64,000 bases of DNA from Streptomyces bauhiniae. Lineage in GTDB: Bacteria > Actinomycetota > Actinomycetes > Streptomycetales > Streptomycetaceae. The notes beneath the pieces were generated by a model. The model did not search any database, was not told where the DNA came from, and saw nothing but the letters and a program-made list of their open reading frames with translations. The stretch lies in contig NZ_SRRT01000003.1 of NCBI RefSeq assembly GCF_004784475.1, forward strand, positions 682,001-746,000. The letters are read 5' to 3'. Positions 25,175 through 34,565 of this stretch are shown piece by piece (within the stretch, counting starts at the first letter, position 1; every line of letters begins with the position of its first letter). Both the position numbers and the translations under genes were made by a program.

Positions 25175-27523
25175 TCAGTGATCACCGGGGAGTTCGCGTT
25201 CGTAGCGCGCCAGGGTGCTGCGGGCGCCCACGGTGTCCGAGTGCCCGCTGCCCAGCACCCGGTCGAGATCGGCCACCGCCCGCCGCAGGAGCGTGACGGC
25301 TTCTGCCCTCCGCCCGGCCCTCCAGTAGGCCACGGCGATATTGGCGCGGGCCGTCAAGGTCTCGGGGTGGTCGGGGCCCATCCGCCGCTCCCTGTCGGCA
25401 ACGACCTGCTCAAGCAGCTCGGCGGCCTCCTCCACGAGCCCGATCTGCCAGCAGTAATAAGCAACGTTGGTACGAACGCTGAGACTTTGGGGATGCTCGC
25501 CTCCCAGCAGCCGCTCGCAGTCGCTGCTCACGTGTGCGAGCAACTTGGCGGCCTCCTCCACAAGGCCGGCCTGCCAGTAGCAATGGACGAGGTTGTGGCG
25601 TGCGTCCATGGTGTCGGGATGCTCGGCCCCCAGCAGCCGCTCGCTGTCGGCAATCACACGCCTCTGAAGACTCACGGCCTCCCAGGCCCGCCCCGCTTCT
25701 CGATAGGACGTAGCCAAGTTGTGTCGAGCCGTCAGGGTGTGGACGTGCTCTTCCCCGAACTGTCGCTCACAATCGGTCACCAGCCGCTCGAACAGGCCGA
25801 CAACTTCTTCGGCGCGGCCCGTCTTGCCGTATGAGATCGCGAGGTTGTTCCGGACACCGAGGGTGAGAGGGTGCATGTCTCCCACCAGCCGTTGGCAATC
25901 GGCGAGCACCCGCTCCTGAAGGCCGACCGCCTCCTGGACCCGCCAGGCGTTCGCGCAGGCAGAGGCCAGAGAGCTTCGAACTGTCAGGGTCTGAAGGTGC
26001 TCATGGCCCAGCCGCCGCTCACACTCAGCGGCCAGTCTCTGCCAGTAGGCGAGCGCGGGCGCTACCAGCCCCGCGTTGCTGAGACTGTCACCGGCGCGGC
26101 CGAGAACCGGATGGGCCTGGGAGTCCCAGAGGCAGTCGGACGCGTGGGCGGCGAGGGCGTCCGTGTTGGCGCGCAGGGTGGCGGCGAAGTCGGGATGGAA
26201 CTCATCCGGGTTGGGCCAGATCTCCATGAGGGCGTCCGCCGCCGCGGTGACCAGCGCCGGTAGCCGCGCCTGGGGAATCCCCTCCCGTACCGCCCGTGCC
26301 GTCAATGCGTGGATGCGGACCGCGCGCGGTTCCGATCGGGTGTCGCAGGTGATCAAGGCATAGCGGTGGAGGAGGCGGAGGGTCTTGTGGGCCTGGGCCG
26401 GAGAAGCTCCCTCGGGGGCGAGGCAGTTGAGCAAGGCCGGGGCCGACCAGAGGGCGTGGGGGTGGCCGGCCGGGTCCAGGAGGGCCACCAGGCGAAGTGC
26501 CGTCGTGGCGAAGCCCGTTGTGTCCGCCGCCCGGGCGGCCTCCAGGGACAGCAGGAGGGTCGTGGTGATCTGGCGGCCGTAGCCCTCGGTGTCGGCCGAC
26601 TCGGGGAGGGCCTGCTCCAGGGATGTGCGGTGGTCCGTGAACAGGGCGAGGTACGCCGTACAGGTCAGTTCCTCGTTGATCATGTACGCCGTGGCGTGGC
26701 TCAGGGCGAGGGGTAAGTGACCGAGCGCGGAGGCGAGTTCGGCGGCGTGGGCGTCCAGCAGATGGCCCATGCCCTCGCCCGCCAACCGCGCCTCCATGAA
26801 CGCGTGCGCCTCCTCCGGGGTGTACACGTCGATGTCGATCCGGGTCCGGCCGCCGCCCGTCATCCGCGCGTCCTTCAGCCGGGTTGTAGCGAGCACCCAG
26901 CCCGACCCCGTACGGCTCGCGGGCCACCACGAGGTGAGGACGGCCGGGTCGGTCACGTCGTCCAGCACCACCAGCCAGCGGCGGGAGGTGGTCGCCAGCC
27001 ACTCCAGGAACAGGCGGGCGTCCGCCTCGGGGTCACCGCCCGCGATGCCCAGCCGGGCGGCGGCCTGCGCGTACTGCGTGATGACCTGCTGGGCCTCCGT
27101 CGCGGCCGCCCACACCACGAGGTCGTACCCCTCGGCCACGGCCTCGGAGGCGCAGGCGGCGGCGAGTTGGGTCTTGCCGACACCCCCGCCGCCGGAGAGG
27201 ACCTGGGTCAGGACGACCGTCCCGCCCTTCGCCCGCGCCCCCTCCACCCGCTCGCGCAGCTCACGCCGGGGCTGGAAGGCGGACGCCAGGGCCGGTACGG
27301 GCCCGATCTCCACCGGCCACGCCACGGCCGCCGCCGGGCCGGCCGGGGCCTCGTGGAAGTGGATGTTGGCGACCCGGCTGTTCTCCCCGAGCGCGCTCCC
27401 CTCGATGCTGCCCCCGGCGCCGACGCCCCCGCGACCGACGCTCACGTGGCCGGGAGCGGCCGTCGGCCCCGGCTCGGCACGTGACCCGTCGCGGCGCCCC
27501 CACTGCCGCCCAGGGGGCGTCAT
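25175..27523 (-). CDS. NB-ARC/TPR STAND ATPase (NLR-like) with N-terminal amyloid-type motif
   Basis: 782-residue STAND protein of animal-NLR/plant-R architecture. Residues 1-60 are low complexity and carry one Gly-rich motif (31-51, RGGVGAGGSIEGSALGENS). The NB-ARC ATPase follows: P-loop GGGGVGKTQ at 111-119, Walker B in WLVVLDDV, and GHLPLALSHA as the GLPLA-type box. The C-terminal half is a TPR solenoid with about seven ~42-residue repeats (H.xTL..R.NLA.xY...G...EA). ATG 27523 is chosen; upstream frame overlaps the divergent promoter. Residue 270 is encoded by TTA (26714-26716), so translation should depend on bldA tRNA. It is divergent from a two-TM protein sharing the motif. A sensor/executor role in defence or cell death is inferred. 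Confidence 0.85.
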   Translation of the reverse strand: MTPPGRQWGRRDGSRAEPGPTAAPGHVSVGRGGVGAGGSIEGSALGENSRVANIHFHEAPAGPAAAVAWPVEIGPVPALASAFQPRRELRERVEGARAKGGTVVLTQVLSGGGGVGKTQLAAACASEAVAEGYDLVVWAAATEAQQVITQYAQAAARLGIAGGDPEADARLFLEWLATTSRRWLVVLDDVTDPAVLTSWWPASRTGSGWVLATTRLKDARMTGGGRTRIDIDVYTPEEAHAFMEARLAGEGMGHLLDAHAAELASALGHLPLALSHATAYMINEELTCTAYLALFTDHRTSLEQALPESADTEGYGRQITTTLLLSLEAARAADTTGFATTALRLVALLDPAGHPHALWSAPALLNCLAPEGASPAQAHKTLRLLHRYALITCDTRSEPRAVRIHALTARAVREGIPQARLPALVTAAADALMEIWPNPDEFHPDFAATLRANTDALAAHASDCLWDSQAHPVLGRAGDSLSNAGLVAPALAYWQRLAAECERRLGHEHLQTLTVRSSLASACANAWRVQEAVGLQERVLADCQRLVGDMHPLTLGVRNNLAISYGKTGRAEEVVGLFERLVTDCERQFGEEHVHTLTARHNLATSYREAGRAWEAVSLQRRVIADSERLLGAEHPDTMDARHNLVHCYWQAGLVEEAAKLLAHVSSDCERLLGGEHPQSLSVRTNVAYYCWQIGLVEEAAELLEQVVADRERRMGPDHPETLTARANIAVAYWRAGRRAEAVTLLRRAVADLDRVLGSGHSDTVGARSTLARYERELPGDH
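27362..27439 (-). other. BASS-like amyloid signalling motif in the NLR-like protein
   Basis: Encodes residues 29-54. It follows R-[GD]-[GA]-[VI]-[GA]-[AT]-G-G-[SND]-I-[ET]-[GD]-S-A-L-G-x-x-S, shared with two copies in the divergent membrane protein (15 of 21 residues identical to the closer one). Placement at the extreme N-terminus of an NB-ARC protein is where bacterial amyloid signalling sequences are found. Confidence 0.55.
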
Positions 27524-27675
27524 CGCGGACCGCCGGTGTGCTCCGTCCCGCCCACGCCACTCCCCCGTCCGCCCCGAACTCCCCTGTCCTGCACCCCACA
27601 TACAGCCTGTAAAACGTAGCGCCGCCGACCTGGCTGCGTGAACATGTTCCTGTCGACCGAGGACGGGGGCATCTG
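27524..27675. promoter_or_regulatory. Divergent promoter region of the NLR-like pair, two palindromes
   Basis: The 152-nt spacer contains TACAGCCTGTA (27601-27611, 5-1-5 palindrome) and GAACATGTTC (27640-27649, perfect 10-bp palindrome). A ribosome site GAGGACGGGGG precedes the membrane-protein ATG. Shared regulation of both genes is plausible. Confidence 0.4.
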
Positions 27676-28065
27676 ATGGCGCGGATATGGACATGGGTGA
27701 CCGCCGTGGTGGCCGGCGCGGCCACCCTCGGGCTGGTCCTCGTCGCCGTACTGGCCGACCTGGACACTGCCGGTCAGGCCGCGAGCGTCGTGGGCGCGGT
27801 CGTGGCGCTGGCCGCGCTGGTGGTCTCGGTCCTCGCACTCGGCGGGACGGCGCCCGGACGCCGGGTCCGCGCCGGACGGGGCGCCGTCGCCGCCGGAGGC
27901 AACATCACCGGCTCCGCCCTGGGCACCAACTCCAAGGTCACCGGCCCCCACACCCCGCCCACCCCCGCCCGCCGCCCCCACGACGACGTACACGCCTCCC
28001 GCGACGCCATCGCCACCGGCGGCGACATCACCGACAGCGCCCTGGGCGAGGGCAGCGAACGGTAG
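27676..28065 (+). CDS. Two-TM protein with two amyloid-type motifs, candidate executor
   Basis: 129 residues. Two TM helices (about 7-27 and 33-56) form a hairpin at the N-terminus. A basic stretch (RRVRAGR) follows, then a Gly-rich motif at 68-88 (RGAVAAGGNITGSALGTNS), a Pro-rich spacer (HTPPTPARRP) and a second copy at 109-128 (RDAIATGGDITDSALGEGS) ending the protein. Both copies match the motif in the divergent NB-ARC/TPR protein. By analogy with NLR/effector pairs linked by shared amyloid motifs, this may be the membrane-acting partner. No enzymatic domain is visible. Coding is supported by the ribosome site and the motif match. Confidence 0.72.
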   Translation: MARIWTWVTAVVAGAATLGLVLVAVLADLDTAGQAASVVGAVVALAALVVSVLALGGTAPGRRVRAGRGAVAAGGNITGSALGTNSKVTGPHTPPTPARRPHDDVHASRDAIATGGDITDSALGEGSER

Positions 28066-28078
28066 GCCCGCCGAGGAA

Positions 28079-28492
28079 TTAGGCCGCGGGCGCCCGGCGC
28101 TGGTCGAGGCGGGTGCCGGTCCAGTCTGGGGTCAGGTTTACCGGGGGGTGTCTGTCGAGGCCGGTGGAGGCGGCGCTCTGGGCGATGTCGGCGGGCTCCA
28201 CGTGGCCGTTGAGGCCGGTTCGGGGGGTGAGGAGCCAGATGAAGGCGTCGGGGGTGAGGCCGTGCAGGGCGTCCATGAGGCCGTCGACGAGGTCGCCGTC
28301 CTGCTCGCGCCACCAGAGCAGCGCGAGGTCGGCGGCCTCCTCGTCGTCCTGCTCGACCAGGCCGTTGCCGGTCCACTCCTCCACGGCCGCGCGCAGACGG
28401 TCGTCGCTGTCCTCGTCCCAGCCCAGCTCCCGTACGACCTGGCCGGCCGTGAGCCCCAGCCGGTCCGCGAGGGTCTGCTCGACAGTGGTCAT
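28079..28492 (-). CDS. DUF3052 family protein
   Basis: 137-residue acidic protein of the DUF3052 type common in actinobacteria. Landmarks: RLGLTAGQVVRELGWDEDSDDRLRAAVEEWTG, then DLALLWWREQDGDLVDGLMDAL, and FIWLLTPRTGLNGHVEPADI. A short basic/Pro tail follows. ATG 28492 has GGAGG 6 nt upstream. It is convergent with the two-TM gene, only 13 nt away. The biochemical role of the family is unknown. Confidence 0.8.
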   Translation of the reverse strand: MTTVEQTLADRLGLTAGQVVRELGWDEDSDDRLRAAVEEWTGNGLVEQDDEEAADLALLWWREQDGDLVDGLMDALHGLTPDAFIWLLTPRTGLNGHVEPADIAQSAASTGLDRHPPVNLTPDWTGTRLDQRRAPAA

Positions 28493-28560
28493 CGTCGTCC
28501 TCCAGTTAAGAGACCGCGATGCTCAACGCCGCAGGGGCTCCCGCGTCACGCTCCTCCTGG

Positions 28561-29205
28561 TCAGGAGGGCATGCGGGCCGCCGTCAGGACCCGTTCGACC
28601 ACCTCGGCGGGGAGCAGGAGGGCCTCGCCGGCCGTGGTGAGGGCGGTGTGTTCCGCGGGGGTGTAGGGGCCGTCGGCGAGGGCGATGAGGGCGGCGTCCA
28701 GGAGGAGGGACTCGCGGCCCGGCGCGGCCAGGTGGGGGGCGAGGGCGGTCAGGGGGGTGCGGGGGTCGCCGCCGTCGAGGGTCATGGCGAGACGTTCCGC
28801 CGCGTCCTCCTCGCAGCCCGCCGCGCGGACCGTCTCGGCCGCCGCGTCCAGCGCGGCCCGCGAGCCGGTGCCCCCGGCGACCAGTACGGAGACGGCCACC
28901 GCGTGGACGGCTTCGCGGAGCAGGACGGAGAGGCGGCGGGTGGTGGGGTGGTCGAGCGTTTCGACGCCGAAGCGGTGCAGACAGGAGGCGCACTCCACGA
29001 CCGGCCCGGTCGTCCCGCGCGCCAGCACCGGCACCCCGAGCACGGTGAGACGGGTGCGGCCGGTGAGGCGCTGGTAGTTGCGGTCGCCGCCGCAGCCGGG
29101 GCAGAAGAACTCCCCGTCGCCCTGGGGCGTCCAGGCGGTGCGGGAGCCCAGGATGTGGCGCACGAACCCGGTGGCTCGGCCGTCTCGTCCCCGTACTGGC
29201 AGCAC
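28561..29205 (-). CDS. TerB-like protein with N-terminal zinc ribbon
   Basis: 214 residues. The N-terminal part contains CPGCGGDRNYQRLTGRTRLTVLG and CASCLHRFG, i.e. two CxxC pairs forming a zinc ribbon. The C-terminal ~120 residues are helical and repeat-like (VLVAGGTGSRAALDAAAETV, LLLDAALIALADGPYTPAE), matching a TerB/tellurite-resistance-type acidic helical domain. GTG 29205 has GGAGG 6 nt upstream; the frame continues to a GTG at 29220 without a site. Function unknown; TerB-domain proteins are associated with metal/stress and phage defence. Confidence 0.72.
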   Translation of the reverse strand: MLPVRGRDGRATGFVRHILGSRTAWTPQGDGEFFCPGCGGDRNYQRLTGRTRLTVLGVPVLARGTTGPVVECASCLHRFGVETLDHPTTRRLSVLLREAVHAVAVSVLVAGGTGSRAALDAAAETVRAAGCEEDAAERLAMTLDGGDPRTPLTALAPHLAAPGRESLLLDAALIALADGPYTPAEHTALTTAGEALLLPAEVVERVLTAARMPS

Positions 29206-29340
29206 GTCGCACCTCCGCACGTCACCACGCGGCCCCGTCGCCGCGCTGGCGTGATGTTAGCCACATCACGGAGCCCGAGTCAGCCCTCCGGACGAGACCG
29301 GTCCGTGACCTGCGGCGTTCCCTGGCCGGAAGACGACGGT

Positions 29341-29370
29341 GCCCCGGCCGCCTGGTTGAGCGGCCGGGGC
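29341..29370 (-). terminator. Hairpin terminator of leuA
   Basis: Perfect 10-bp stem GCCCCGGCCG / CGGCCGGGGC, 10-nt loop, 24 nt after the leuA stop on the minus strand. No U-tract, as is common here. Confidence 0.65.
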
Positions 29371-29394
29371 ACCGAAGCGCGGGGTGGGGCGGGG

Positions 29395-31338
<1,944 letters not shown>

Positions 31339-31411
31339 TCATACCACTCAGTGACGGGGAGTGACGAGAGATATCACGGTATTTCATCCATCACGGTTAC
31401 AGCTAGTGACT

Positions 31412-31439
31412 TTGACATCGCCCGGTGCGACCATTTATT
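31412..31439 (+). promoter_or_regulatory. Promoter of the M4 protease gene
   Basis: TTGACA (31412-31417), 16-nt spacer, TTTATT (31434-31439), with the ATG only 4 nt later, suggesting a near-leaderless mRNA. Upstream are direct repeats ATCACGGT (31373-31380, 31390-31397) and two AGTGACG copies (31350, 31360), possible activator or repressor sites. Confidence 0.45.
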
Positions 31440-31442
31440 GGC

Positions 31443-32516
31443 ATGACGACCAACGGGGGCCATGAGCCCGTCTTCTGCACGATCGTGCCGCCGCACCTCC
31501 TCGACAAGCTCGCGCGCGACGCCGACCCGGCGCTGTCCGGCCCGGCCCGCCGCTCCCTGGAGCGGGACGCGCTGGAGCGCACCCGGCGCCGGCTGACCAC
31601 CGTGATCGGCGGCCAGGCCGCCGCCGCTGCCGCCGCGCCCGCCGACGGCGACCAGCCGGACCGCACGATCTTCGACGCCGGGCACAAACAGGACCTCCCC
31701 GGCAAGAAGGTCCGCGCCGAGGGCTCCGAACCGGGCTCCGACGCCACGGTCAACCGGGCCTACGCGGGCCTGGGCGCCACCTTCGAGCTGTATCTGAAGG
31801 TGTACGGCCGCCACTCCATCGACGGCCAGGGCCTCCCGCTCAACGCCACGGTCCACTTCGACAAGGACTACGACAACGCGTTCTGGAACGGCGAGCAGAT
31901 GGTGTTCGGCGACGGGGACGGCGAAATCTTCCTCGACTTCACCATCCCGGTCGACGTCATCGGGCACGAACTCACCCACGGCGTCACGCAGTACACCGCC
32001 AACCTCGCCTACTTCGGCCAGTCCGGCGCGCTCAACGAGTCGCTGTCCGACGTGTTCGGCTCGCTGATCAAGCAGTACACGCTCCGTCAGACCGCCGCCG
32101 ACGCGGACTGGCTGATCGGCGCCGGCCTGCTCGCCCCGCGCGTCCAGGGCCAGGCCCTGCGCTCGATGAAGGCACCGGGCACCGCCTACGACGACGACGT
32201 GCTCGGCAAGGACCCCCAGCCCGCCGACATGCAGCACTACGTGCACACCGGCCGGGACAACGGCGGCGTCCACATCAACTCCGGCATCCCGAACCACGCC
32301 TTCTACATCGCGGCCACCGCGATCGGCGGCTACGCCTGGGAGAAGACCGGCCAGATCTGGTACGACGTGCTGACCGGCGGTGACCTCAAGGAGGACGCCC
32401 AGTTCGCGGACTTCGCCACGCTGACCGTGAAGGCCGCCCGCGAGCGGTTCGGCGCGGGCGCGGAACTCCAGGCGGTGGAGAAGGCGTGGGAGGAAGTGGG
32501 GGTGGAGACGCTGTAG
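31443..32516 (+). CDS. Protealysin-like M4 family metalloprotease
   Basis: 357-residue thermolysin-fold zinc protease without a signal peptide. The short N-terminal propeptide begins CTIVPPHLLDKLA, as in protealysin-like proteases. The catalytic domain has VIGHELTHGVTQ (HExxH at about residues 174-178), NESLSDVFGS with the third zinc Glu, and the catalytic His block NGGVHINSGIPNHAFY. Lack of secretion signal suggests intracellular or non-classically released activity. It is followed by an emfourin-like inhibitor gene. The start at ATG 31443 agrees with the promoter position; a GTG at 31425 would precede the -10 element. Confidence 0.92.
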   Translation: MTTNGGHEPVFCTIVPPHLLDKLARDADPALSGPARRSLERDALERTRRRLTTVIGGQAAAAAAAPADGDQPDRTIFDAGHKQDLPGKKVRAEGSEPGSDATVNRAYAGLGATFELYLKVYGRHSIDGQGLPLNATVHFDKDYDNAFWNGEQMVFGDGDGEIFLDFTIPVDVIGHELTHGVTQYTANLAYFGQSGALNESLSDVFGSLIKQYTLRQTAADADWLIGAGLLAPRVQGQALRSMKAPGTAYDDDVLGKDPQPADMQHYVHTGRDNGGVHINSGIPNHAFYIAATAIGGYAWEKTGQIWYDVLTGGDLKEDAQFADFATLTVKAARERFGAGAELQAVEKAWEEVGVETL

Positions 32517-32539
32517 CCGCCGTGCCGGACACTGGGGCC

Positions 32540-32806
32540 ATGCGTATCCAAGTACGGCGTACGGGCGGCTTCGCGGGCATCGAGCGGCAGGCGGAGGTGG
32601 ACACCTCCGGGCGCCCCGACGCGGCGGAGTGGCGCACCCTGGCCGACCAGGCCGTGGCCGCCGCGCCGGGCACCCCGGTACCGGGTGTCCCGGACGGCTT
32701 CCACTACGAGATCACGGTGGACGGCCACACCGTCCACGCGGCCGACCCCCGGCTGACCGAGGCGCAGCGGGAGTTGGTGTCGCGGGTATTGAAGGAAGGT
32801 GCTTAG
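32540..32806 (+). CDS. Emfourin-like protealysin inhibitor
   Basis: 88-residue protein starting RIQVRRTGGFAGIERQAEVD, 23 nt after the protease stop. Emfourins are small proteinaceous inhibitors encoded next to protealysin-like M4 proteases; this one has the same gene position, size, basic first strand and single compact domain, with a FHYEITVDGHTVHAAD segment in the middle. It probably keeps the cytosolic protease inactive. The 3' end overlaps the convergent SDR gene by 4 nt. Confidence 0.78.
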   Translation: MRIQVRRTGGFAGIERQAEVDTSGRPDAAEWRTLADQAVAAAPGTPVPGVPDGFHYEITVDGHTVHAADPRLTEAQRELVSRVLKEGA

Positions 32807-33564
32807 GCGGACTGTTCGTCCAGGAACTCCTCCCAGGTGCGCTTGCCGGTGTCCGCGCCGGTGAGGGTCAGGTTGTCGCCCGCGCGGTAGGCACGGCCGG
32901 CCTTGCCGGGGATGCGGACCGGCAGCATCGGGCGCCGCTTGCCACGGGTGTGGAGGTAGCTCCGGCCCAGCTCGCCGAGGCCGTACACCCGGGGTCCGGC
33001 GAGGTCGGGGACGAGTCCGGCGGGGGCGCCGAGGGTGAGGTCGGCCAGGCGGGCGGCCACGTCGCGGGAGTCGACCGGCTGGAGGTGCAGGCCGCCCGGT
33101 ACGGGGAAGACGGGCAGCCTGGCCATCGACTCGACCATTTTCAGGGTGAGTTCGTGGAACTGGGCCGCCCGCAGCGTGGTCCACGGGATTCCGGAGCCGG
33201 CGACGGCCTGCTCGGCGGCCAGCTTCGACCTGAGCCAGGCGAGCGCGACCCGGTCGGCGCCGATGACGGAGATGTACACCAGGTGCCGGACCCGGGCTGC
33301 CTGTGCAGCGCGGACCAGGTTCGCGGTGGCGGTGTCGTCGCCCTTGGGGCCGCCCGCGAGGTGGAGCACGGTGCCGATGCCGTCCAGGGCGGTGTCGAGT
33401 CCGGTGCCGGTGAGGAGGTCGACGCGCACGTGGTCCGGGCCGTCCCCGCCCGTGCGGCTGAGGACGCGTACCTCGCGGCCCGCCTCCCGCAACAGGGGGA
33501 CGACTTGGCGGCCGAGCGTGCCGGTGCCACCGGTGACCAGAACGGCTGAGGTGCTGGAGGTCAT
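32803..33564 (-). CDS. NmrA-like SDR oxidoreductase, likely ECF41 partner
   Basis: 253-residue atypical SDR with an NAD(P)-binding Rossmann fold: VLVTGGTGTLGRQVVPLLREAG at the N-terminus, VLSRTGGD, and LVYISVIGADRVALAWLRSKLAAEQ. No classical YxxxK; it resembles NmrA/NAD(P)H-binding proteins. It is divergent from an ECF41 sigma factor and its promoter has a TGTCACA-N16-TGTC element, so it is probably the oxidoreductase/epimerase partner that ECF41 factors characteristically control. Substrate unknown. Confidence 0.85.
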   Translation of the reverse strand: MTSSTSAVLVTGGTGTLGRQVVPLLREAGREVRVLSRTGGDGPDHVRVDLLTGTGLDTALDGIGTVLHLAGGPKGDDTATANLVRAAQAARVRHLVYISVIGADRVALAWLRSKLAAEQAVAGSGIPWTTLRAAQFHELTLKMVESMARLPVFPVPGGLHLQPVDSRDVAARLADLTLGAPAGLVPDLAGPRVYGLGELGRSYLHTRGKRRPMLPVRIPGKAGRAYRAGDNLTLTGADTGKRTWEEFLDEQSA

Positions 33565-33634
33565 GACTGCTCCCAGTTTCGCGGGAACCGGAAAGCTTGC
33601 GTCCGGGCCCCTTCGGCGGGTGTTCTACTTCGGT

Positions 33635-33661
33635 GACACCCCGCGCGGAGGGAATGTGACA
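33635..33661 (-). promoter_or_regulatory. ECF41-type promoter of the SDR gene
   Basis: On the minus strand TGTCACA, 16 nt, TGTC. The reported ECF41 promoter is TGTCACA-N16-CGTC, so 10 of 11 specified bases match. It points toward the SDR gene, about 70 nt from its start. Confidence 0.65.
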
Positions 33662-33662
33662 G

Positions 33663-34538
33663 GTGGGCGACGGCACTTGGTCGGCGGAACTCTTCGAGGA
33701 GCACCGGGCGCGGCTGCGCGCGGTGGCGTACCGGATGCTGGGGTCGCTGAGCGAGGCCGACGACGCCGTGCAGGAGACCTGGCTGCGGGCCGACCGGGCG
33801 GGCGCCGACGGGGTGGAGAACGTCGCCGGGTGGCTGACGACCATCCTCGGGCGGGTGTGCCTGAACCTGCTGCGCGCCCGTGACCGCCGGCGCGAGGACC
33901 CGCTGGAGTCCCGGCCCGCCGATCCGGTCGCCCACGGTGCCCCCGAGGACGAGGCAGTGCTCGCCGACTCGGTCGGGGTGGCCCTGCTGGTGGTGCTGGA
34001 CCGGCTCGCCCCGGCGGAGCGGCTGGCGTTCGTGCTGCACGACCTGTTCGCGGTGCCGTTCGACGACCTGGCCCCACTGCTGGAGCGTTCCCCGGCCGCC
34101 GTACGGCAGTTGGCGAGCCGGGCGCGGCGCCGGGTCAAGGGCGACGGCCCGCCGCCGGAGGGTGATCCGGTGCGGCGGCGCCGTGCGGTGGAGGCGTTCC
34201 TCGCGGCCACGCGGGGCGGGGACTTCGGCGCGCTGGTGGGGCTGCTCCACCCGGACGTGGTGCTGCACGCCGACCGGTTCGTGGTGCCGACCCCGGAGCC
34301 GATCACCGCTCGGGGTGCCGACACGGTCGCGCGGGGCGCGATGGCGGCCACCGGCCGGGCCCGGTTCACCGGTCCCGCCCTGCTGGACGGCTCGCTGGGT
34401 CTGGTCATGGCCCCGCACGGGCGCCTGGCCCTGGTCCTCGCCTTCACCTTCGCGGCGGACGGCCGGATCACCGGGATCGAGGTCGTCGCGGACCGGGAGC
34501 GGCTGGCCGCACTGGAGATCGCGCCGTTGGAGGACTGA
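33663..34538 (+). CDS. ECF41-family RNA polymerase sigma factor with SnoaL-like domain
   Basis: 291-residue extracytoplasmic-function sigma factor. Region 2: LFEEHRARLRAVAYRMLGSLSEADDAVQETWLR; region 4: LDRLAPAERLAFVLHDLFAVPFDDLAPLLERSPAAVRQLASRARRRV. A C-terminal SnoaL-like extension (about 185-291) is characteristic of ECF41, where it acts as an intramolecular regulator in place of an anti-sigma factor. GTG 33663 has GGAGGG about 10 nt upstream. The divergent SDR gene is the likely target. Confidence 0.9.
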   Translation: MGDGTWSAELFEEHRARLRAVAYRMLGSLSEADDAVQETWLRADRAGADGVENVAGWLTTILGRVCLNLLRARDRRREDPLESRPADPVAHGAPEDEAVLADSVGVALLVVLDRLAPAERLAFVLHDLFAVPFDDLAPLLERSPAAVRQLASRARRRVKGDGPPPEGDPVRRRRAVEAFLAATRGGDFGALVGLLHPDVVLHADRFVVPTPEPITARGADTVARGAMAATGRARFTGPALLDGSLGLVMAPHGRLALVLAFTFAADGRITGIEVVADRERLAALEIAPLED

Positions 34539-34565
34539 CGCGGGCGTTGACGCGGCGGGGGCCGG

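Noticed and set aside
25175..26100. CRISPR-like or satellite DNA repeats
   Set aside because: The ~126-nt periodicity reflects translated TPR repeats and is not conserved at DNA level.
27640..27649. LexA/SOS box in the NLR promoter
   Set aside because: GAACATGTTC has a 2-nt spacer between GAAC and GTTC, whereas actinobacterial SOS boxes have 4.
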